Shown here one piece after another: positions 59,288 through 64,000 of a DNA stretch of 64,000 bases. The stretch spans positions 62,001-126,000 of the forward strand of contig CAVIIZ010000002.1 of assembly GCA_963642995.1 (NCBI GenBank). The letters run 5' to 3'. This DNA comes from CAVAWX01 sp963642995. GTDB lineage: Bacteria > Actinomycetota > Coriobacteriia > Coriobacteriales > QAMH01. Within the stretch, counting starts at the first letter, position 1; every line of letters begins with the position of its first letter. The notes under the pieces were generated by a model, which was given only the letters and a program-made list of their open reading frames with translations, was not told the origin of the DNA and ran no database searches. Made by a program: the position numbers and the translations under genes.

Positions 59288-61645
59288 GTGGAGAGCCTTG
59301 CAACAGCGCTCGTGGCGTTTCTCGTCTTCTTCCCGATGCTCGTGGCGCTCGTCATGCTGGCGGCCCGCAAAGAGGGCGCGCGCACCGTGCTCGCGGTCGC
59401 CGGAGCGGTTCTCGTGGCCGCGGCCTCCATCCTCGTGGCCGCGCTCTTCGGGCTTTCGGGCAGCATGCAGATGAGCGTGGACGCAACCGCCGCCAAGGCG
59501 CTCAACATCGCGGCCCTGGCAGTCGACGTCGTCTTGGGCCTCTACATCATGGGCAAGGCGGCACGTCATGGACGCGCCCTGGTCTTCGTCTTGGCCCTGG
59601 CGCAGACGGCGCTCGTGGTGTGGTTCGAGCTGTGCGTCGCCGAGAGCGTCTCGGTCTCGCACGCGCTCTACATCGACGGCCTGTCCGTGATCATGGCGCT
59701 CATCATCGGCATCGTGGGCAGCGGCATCGCGGTCTACGCCCTCGGCTACATGCGCGACCACCACGACGGGCGCCACCCCGGCGTGGCCGACCGCCGCCCC
59801 GTTTTCTTCGCGGTCGTCTTCGCCTTTCTCGGCGCGATGTTTGCCATCGTCTTCTCCAACAACCTCGCCTGGATGTTTTGCGCCTGGGAGATCACCACGG
59901 TGTGCTCGTTTGCGCTCATCGGCTACGACAAGACGAAGACGGCCACCGACAACGCGTTTCGCCAGATCCTCCTCAACATGGTGGGCGGCCTGGCGTTTGC
60001 CGTCGCCTTGGTGTGGATCGCCGAGGTCTACGACGTGCTCGAGCTCGACCAGTTCATCGCCCAGTCCGCCCAGGCGCTTGCTTCGGGCTCGGGCAACGAG
60101 CCCATCGCCTACATGCCCGTGCTGCTCCTCTCGCTTGCGGCTTTCACCAAAGCGGCGCAGTTCCCCTTCCACAGCTGGCTGCTCGGCGCGATGGTGGCGC
60201 CCACGCCCACCTCTGCGCTGCTGCATTCCTCCACGATGGTGAAGGCGGGCGTCTTCCTGCTGGTGAAGCTCGCGCCGTGTCTGGGCGCGAACATCCCCGG
60301 CTACCTGGTCATGACCGTCGGCATCGCCACCTTCCTCTTCGCCGCGCTGGCCGCCGTCAGCCAGTCCAACGCCAAGCGCGTGCTGGCCTACTCCACCATC
60401 TCCAACCTGGGGCTGATCGTCGCGTGCGCGGGCGTGGGCACGGACGGCGCGGTGTGGGCGGCCATCTTCCTCATCATCTTCCACGCCGTCGCGAAGTCCC
60501 TGCTCTTCTTGGCCGTGGGCACCGCCGAGCACAGGATCGGCAGCCGCGACATCGAGGACATGGACCTGCTTTTCGAGCGCATGCCGCGCCTGGCGCGCCT
60601 GATGTCGATCGGCATCATGGGCATGTTCATCGCGCCTTTCGGCATGCTGGTGTCGAAATGGGCGGCCCTGCAATCGTTTGCCGAGGCCTCCAACATCGTC
60701 TTGCTGCTGGTGCTGGCCTTCGGCTCGGCAGCCACCTTCATGTTCTGGGCGAAGTGGCTGGGCAAGCTCTTGGCCGTCTCGACGGGCGAGGCGCGCGACC
60801 TCGAGAAAGGGGTGCATTCGAGCGAATGGGCCTCGCTTGCCCTCATGTGCGTGCTCACCGTCGGATGCTGCATCGCGTTTCCGCTCATCTCGCAGGTCGT
60901 CGTCGTGCCCTATCTGGAGGGGGTCTTCACCGAGGTGGGCCGCGACATCTCCGCAGGCGACCTGTGGATAATGTCGATCATCGCGCTCGTGGTCGCGGTG
61001 GTCTTTCTCGGCGCCTCGTTTTCCACGAAGAAAAAGCAGGTGCCGGTCTATATGGCGGGCGCGGCCTGCGAAGACGAGCCCCGCAGCTTCCACGGCTCTT
61101 TCGGCGCGCCTGTCGCCTCCGCGCAGCGCAACTGGTACATGCGCGACCTCTTCGACGAGAAGAAGACCGCGCTCGCGGGCAGCATCGTCGCCCTCGTCCT
61201 CATGGTGGGCGCCTTCGGCTTCGTCGGCCAGGCCACGCTCGAGTCCAAGGAGAGCATCGAGGAATATGCCGTAGAACATGCCGTCTACGTGGGCAGCGAG
61301 TGGGAGGAAGCCGGCATCAGCTTCACCACCTTCGACAGCTACTACCAGCAATACATCCCCAGCTACGAGCAGTACAAAAGCGAGTACGCGGCCATGGGCA
61401 TCGCAGACGCCGGGACCTTCATGGATTTCGTCTACGAGCAGCTCTCGCAATCGTATTCGTCGTCTAGCTCCTCGTCGTCCGGATCCGATGCATCCGGATC
61501 CTCAGACTCTTCTGCCGCCTCCGACACATCCGGCTCTTCCGACTCGTCTGCCTCGGCGGATTCGTCGGGCTCGTCGTCGGCGCAGCAAGGCTCCGCGTCG
61601 GGCAATGCCGCCGATGGTTCCGCGAACGCGAAAGGAGGCGAGTAG
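59288..61645 (+). CDS. Ech-type hydrogenase ion-translocating subunit (EchA/HyfB/NuoL-like) with Ser-rich tail
   Basis: The 785-residue protein has about 15 TM segments. Antiporter-type motifs are LAWMFCAWEITTVCSFALIG with the conserved TM5 Glu and AFTKAAQFPFHSWLLGAMVA leading to PTPTSALLHSSTMVKAGVFL with the lysine pair. AVSQSNAKRVLAYSTISNLG is also present. It pumps H+ or Na+ in energy-converting hydrogenases. After the last TM (about 630-650) comes a 60-residue hydrophilic stretch. The final roughly 67 residues are almost all Ser/Asp/Ala (SQSYSSSSSSSSGSD), very unusual here. GTG 59288 has AAAGGAG upstream. First gene of the operon. Confidence 0.9.
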   Translation: MESLATALVAFLVFFPMLVALVMLAARKEGARTVLAVAGAVLVAAASILVAALFGLSGSMQMSVDATAAKALNIAALAVDVVLGLYIMGKAARHGRALVFVLALAQTALVVWFELCVAESVSVSHALYIDGLSVIMALIIGIVGSGIAVYALGYMRDHHDGRHPGVADRRPVFFAVVFAFLGAMFAIVFSNNLAWMFCAWEITTVCSFALIGYDKTKTATDNAFRQILLNMVGGLAFAVALVWIAEVYDVLELDQFIAQSAQALASGSGNEPIAYMPVLLLSLAAFTKAAQFPFHSWLLGAMVAPTPTSALLHSSTMVKAGVFLLVKLAPCLGANIPGYLVMTVGIATFLFAALAAVSQSNAKRVLAYSTISNLGLIVACAGVGTDGAVWAAIFLIIFHAVAKSLLFLAVGTAEHRIGSRDIEDMDLLFERMPRLARLMSIGIMGMFIAPFGMLVSKWAALQSFAEASNIVLLLVLAFGSAATFMFWAKWLGKLLAVSTGEARDLEKGVHSSEWASLALMCVLTVGCCIAFPLISQVVVVPYLEGVFTEVGRDISAGDLWIMSIIALVVAVVFLGASFSTKKKQVPVYMAGAACEDEPRSFHGSFGAPVASAQRNWYMRDLFDEKKTALAGSIVALVLMVGAFGFVGQATLESKESIEEYAVEHAVYVGSEWEEAGISFTTFDSYYQQYIPSYEQYKSEYAAMGIADAGTFMDFVYEQLSQSYSSSSSSSSGSDASGSSDSSAASDTSGSSDSSASADSSGSSSAQQGSASGNAADGSANAKGGE

Positions 61646-61648
61646 CCC

Positions 61649-62548
61649 ATGCAGATCAGCATCATCGGGATGAACGTGTCGGTGCTCTCGTTTGTCGGGA
61701 TGGCCGCCTTCCTCTTGCTCGCGGGCGTGCTGGGCTGCCTGCTGGCCGGCCTCGACCGCAAGTTCAGCGCGCGTATGCAAGGACGCGTGGGGCCCAAGGT
61801 CTTGCAGCCCCTGTGGGACGTGCGCAAGCTGCGGGGCAAGGAAGACGCCACGGTCAACGGCGCGCAAGACCTCTACGTGCGCCTCTACTTCCTCTTCGTC
61901 CTGCTCGCGGGCATGGCCTTTTTCGCCGGCGCCAATTTCCTCGTGTGCGTCTTCATCCTCACGCTGGCCGAGCTCTTCTTGATCGTCGCGGCCTACGCGT
62001 CGCGCTCGCCGTATGCCGAGATAGGCGCCGAGCGCGAGACGGTGCAGGTGATGGCCTACGAGCCCATGGTCTTGCTCGTGGCCGTCGGCATCTACATGGC
62101 CTGCGGCTCGTTTCGCGTGCAAGACGCCGTCGCGGCCGACCTGCCGCTCGTGGCCTACCTGCCGTTTCTGTTCATCGGCTTTCTCTATGTGCTCACGATC
62201 AAGCTGCGCAAGTCGCCCTTCGACATATCCATGGCCGAGCACGCGCACCAAGAGATCGTGCGCGGGCTTTCCACGGAGTTCTCCGGCAAGACGCTTGCGC
62301 TCGTGGAGATCGCGCACTGGTACGAGACGGTGCTCTTCCTCGGGTGGACGGCCATGTTCGTCATCTGGCAGGGCAGCCCCGTCTCCATCGCCGTCGCCGT
62401 GGCGGTGGCGCTGGTCGTGTGGCTGTTCGAGATATGGGTCGACAACAGCTTCGCCCGCGTGAAGTGGCAGAGCATGCTCAAGACGGCGTGGTGGGCCGCC
62501 CTGGCCGCCGGCGCCGTGAACATCGTCTATCTCATGGTCTTTTTCTAA
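61649..62548 (+). CDS. Ech-type hydrogenase membrane subunit (EchB/HyfC/NuoH-like)
   Basis: The 299-residue protein has eight TM segments. It is the NuoH/HycD family: LDRKFSARMQGRVGPKVLQP is the conserved loop, SPYAEIGAERETVQVMAYEP the next and LRKSPFDISMAEHAHQEIVR the quinone-site-like loop with the conserved Glu/His. ALVEIAHWYETV and the C-terminal segment follow. It anchors the hydrogenase arm and couples it to the pump. It begins four bases after the EchA-like stop. Confidence 0.92.
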   Translation: MQISIIGMNVSVLSFVGMAAFLLLAGVLGCLLAGLDRKFSARMQGRVGPKVLQPLWDVRKLRGKEDATVNGAQDLYVRLYFLFVLLAGMAFFAGANFLVCVFILTLAELFLIVAAYASRSPYAEIGAERETVQVMAYEPMVLLVAVGIYMACGSFRVQDAVAADLPLVAYLPFLFIGFLYVLTIKLRKSPFDISMAEHAHQEIVRGLSTEFSGKTLALVEIAHWYETVLFLGWTAMFVIWQGSPVSIAVAVAVALVVWLFEIWVDNSFARVKWQSMLKTAWWAALAAGAVNIVYLMVFF

Positions 62549-62561
62549 AGGAGGCGCATCT

Positions 62562-63113
62562 GTGGGCACGAAATCGTATGCGGGCAAATCGCCTTGGGTC
62601 ATCCACTACGACGGGTCGAGCTGCAACGGCTGCGACATCGAGGTGCTGGCCGCGCTCACGCCGCTCTACGACGCAGAGCGCTTCGGCGTGGTGAACACGG
62701 GCAATCCCAAACACGCCGACATCCTCGTGGTCACGGGCGGCGTCAACGAGCAGAACGCGCCTGTCGTGCGCCAGATCTACGAGCAGATGCTCGAGCCGAA
62801 GGTGGTCGTGGCCTGCGGGGCATGCGCCTGCGGCGGCGGCGTCTACGTCGAGTGCTACAACGTGCGCGGCGGCACGGCCACGGCGGGCATACCCGTGGAC
62901 GCCTACGTGCCGGGATGCGCCGTGCGGCCGGAGTCGGTGCTCGACGCGGTGCTCGCCGGGGTGAAGCTGCTCGACGAGAAGGCCGCGAAGATGGGCCGCG
63001 AGGCAGGCGAGAAACGCCGCGACATGCCGGCGAAGCCCGATGAGGACGCGCGGGCAGACGAGGGCGCGGACACGGCGGATGCGGACATGGAGGAAAAGGA
63101 GGCGGGGGCATGA
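62562..63113 (+). CDS. Ech-type hydrogenase small subunit (EchC/HycG/NuoB-like)
   Basis: The 183-residue protein carries the proximal [4Fe-4S] cluster: SSCNGCDIEVL (C21, C24), VVACGACACGGGVY and AYVPGCAVRPESVLDA. This is the NuoB/HycG pattern. The last 45 residues are a charged Asp/Glu/Ala-rich extension beyond the fold. GTG 62562 has AAAGGAGG nearby. Its stop overlaps the next start as ATGA. It should take electrons from the large subunit and pass them to ferredoxin. Confidence 0.92.
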   Translation: MGTKSYAGKSPWVIHYDGSSCNGCDIEVLAALTPLYDAERFGVVNTGNPKHADILVVTGGVNEQNAPVVRQIYEQMLEPKVVVACGACACGGGVYVECYNVRGGTATAGIPVDAYVPGCAVRPESVLDAVLAGVKLLDEKAAKMGREAGEKRRDMPAKPDEDARADEGADTADADMEEKEAGA

Positions 63114-63730
63114 CGGCAGGCGAGGAGCAGGTGAAGGACACGACGGCAAGCGCGCGGGACGCGGCGGATGCGACGGGCGCGGCGGACGCGCAGAAGGCAG
63201 GCGCCGTGCGCACGCTGGAGAGCACCACCCCCAACAGCTACGAGGAACTGGCCGCAGACGAGCTGGCGGCGCGTGTGGCCGCATGCAAGGAACAGGGCTT
63301 TCGCTTCATCCAGATGTGCGCGACCACCGCAGACGACGGTGTGGAGCTGCTCTACTCGTTTTCCGACCCCGACCCGCATGTGCGCGACATCGTCTCGTTC
63401 ATCTTGCGCGTTGAAGACGGCGCCTGCGTGCCGTCCATCTCCGGAGACTACCCCGAGGCCTTCGTCAACGAAAACGAGGCGCACGACCTGTTCGGCGTCC
63501 GCTTCGAGGGACTTTCCTTGGACTACGAGGGCAAGTTCTACACGCTGCCCGTCTCCTACCCGATGAACCCGCGGGCGGCGCAGGCGCAAGCATCTGCCGA
63601 GGCCTGCGTCAAGCCGGGCGCGGACACGGGTTGCGGTGAAGGCGCATCCGCGGGCGCCGGCGGCGAAGAGACGGGCAAAGGCGAGGCCGCAGGCGCAGAC
63701 GCAGGGCGAGAGGAGGGCGGCAATGAGTAA
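63110..63730 (+). CDS. Ech-type hydrogenase subunit (EchD/NuoC-like)
   Basis: The 206-residue protein has the NuoC-family core: QGFRFIQMCATTADDGVELL, FSDPDPHVRDIVSFILRVED, PSISGDYPEAFVNENEAHDL and FGVRFEGLSLDYEGKFYTLP. Typical NuoC/HycE sequences end NEREIYDLFGI and this matches. The N-terminus (about 30 residues) and C-terminus (about 45) are Ala/Gly/Glu-rich additions. It overlaps the small-subunit gene by four bases and the large-subunit gene by eight. Confidence 0.88.
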   Translation: MTAGEEQVKDTTASARDAADATGAADAQKAGAVRTLESTTPNSYEELAADELAARVAACKEQGFRFIQMCATTADDGVELLYSFSDPDPHVRDIVSFILRVEDGACVPSISGDYPEAFVNENEAHDLFGVRFEGLSLDYEGKFYTLPVSYPMNPRAAQAQASAEACVKPGADTGCGEGASAGAGGEETGKGEAAGADAGREEGGNE

Positions 63731-64000
63731 ACGCACCGTCATCCCCTTCGGCCCGCAGCATCCCGTCTTGCCCGAGCCGTTGCACTTGGACCTCGTGCTC
63801 GACGACGAGAAGGTCGTCGAGGCGCTGCCACGCATCGGCTACGTGCACCGCGGGTTGGAAAAACTCGTGGAAAAGCGCGACTACAAGATGTTCGTCTACG
63901 TCGTCGAGCGCATATGCGGCATATGCTCCTACGGCCACTCGCTGGGATACGCGCAATGCGTCGAGCAGCTTCTGGACGTGCGGGTGCCGCCGCGCGCCGA
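63723..64000 (+). CDS. [NiFe] hydrogenase large subunit (EchE/HycE C-part/NuoD-like), 3' end outside window
   Basis: The first 92 residues are visible. They read SKRTVIPFGPQHPVLPEPLH, then ALPRIGYVHRGLEKLVEKRD and FVYVVERICGICSYGHSLGY. The RICGIC-x3-H motif carries the N-terminal cysteine pair of the Ni-Fe site, so this is a real hydrogenase and not a complex I subunit, where the cysteines are lost. The second cysteine pair and processing site lie outside. Gene order NuoL-H-B-C-D matches EchA-E, and an EchF-like ferredoxin gene is expected next. Confidence 0.92.
   Translation, partial: MSKRTVIPFGPQHPVLPEPLHLDLVLDDEKVVEALPRIGYVHRGLEKLVEKRDYKMFVYVVERICGICSYGHSLGYAQCVEQLLDVRVPPRA

Noticed and set aside
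55834..61467. 1877-codon plus-strand frame over the rib operon
   Set aside because: It runs antisense to ribBA, ribE and ribD and out of frame through the hydrogenase gene, with shadow-type composition.
59288..64000. Complex I (NADH dehydrogenase) operon
   Set aside because: The NuoD-like protein has the RICGIC nickel motif, NuoE/F/G are not seen in the operon, and the order matches Ech.

Overview
The window looks like chromosome from a high-G+C actinobacterium of the class Coriobacteriia (Eggerthella/Slackia-like gut anaerobes). This rests on the strong G+C bias, an anaerobic gene set (membrane-bound Ech-type [NiFe] hydrogenase with its maturation factor HypE), DUF4418 and DUF1847 proteins, a Tat-exported lipoprotein, zinc-ribbon/InlB-repeat and papain-like surface proteins, and frequent GTG starts. 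Genus cannot be fixed by reading alone. Ten N bases at 9935-9944 mark a scaffold join.

Layout. 1-1040 holds two AAA/DUF4143 ATPase genes, one cut by the window edge and one decayed. 1121-3977 is lepA-dus. 3978-12263 is an accessory island set between housekeeping genes. It contains a HipBA toxin-antitoxin pair, an Ntn-type amidase, an ISL3 transposase relic, an AAA/DUF4143 ATPase bracketed by inverted repeats, a GIY-YIG nuclease fragment, an A+T-rich membrane-protein gene broken by the gap, a DinJ/YafQ toxin-antitoxin pair, a relic of a second hipA, and another AAA ATPase with a winged-helix tail. Two nearly identical arrays of 10-bp-phased AGTAAA repeats lie in it, each at the same distance upstream of a -10-like hexamer. 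12264-24533 is a housekeeping run: hemW, dnaJ, rpmF, plsX, rnc, smc, ftsY, ffh, then hypE.

24564-35350 carries a pilin-domain relic, a zinc-ribbon/InlB-repeat membrane protein, a fused aconitase-family hydratase, a membrane protein resembling a pentameric ligand-gated channel, an EamA transporter with queD, a membrane-anchored papain-like protease, cysE and a cold-shock gene. 35544-43200 is transport: a taurine/nitrate-type ABC importer, an FtsX-type permease/ATPase/DUF4418 unit, and a divergent ABC-2 exporter. 43342-49591 mixes an ATP-grasp-like protein, DUF1847, a His-tailed MarR regulator, a ParE/Phd pair, vsr, the DAHP synthase gene and tRNA-Pro(GGG). 49705-54514 has an internally deleted ISL3 transposase, overlapping thiD-murB, an M18 aminopeptidase and a Thr-motif membrane protein.

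54587-58992 is a minus-strand riboflavin operon (ribD-ribE-ribBA-ribH) ending in a HAD phosphatase, a good candidate for the missing dephosphorylation step. Divergent from it, 59288-64000 starts an Ech-order hydrogenase operon (NuoL-, NuoH-, NuoB-, NuoC- and NuoD-like); the large subunit shows the nickel-binding RICGIC motif and is cut by the window end. HypE would serve its maturation. The least explained part is the 6.8-12.2 kb island with its phased repeat arrays.
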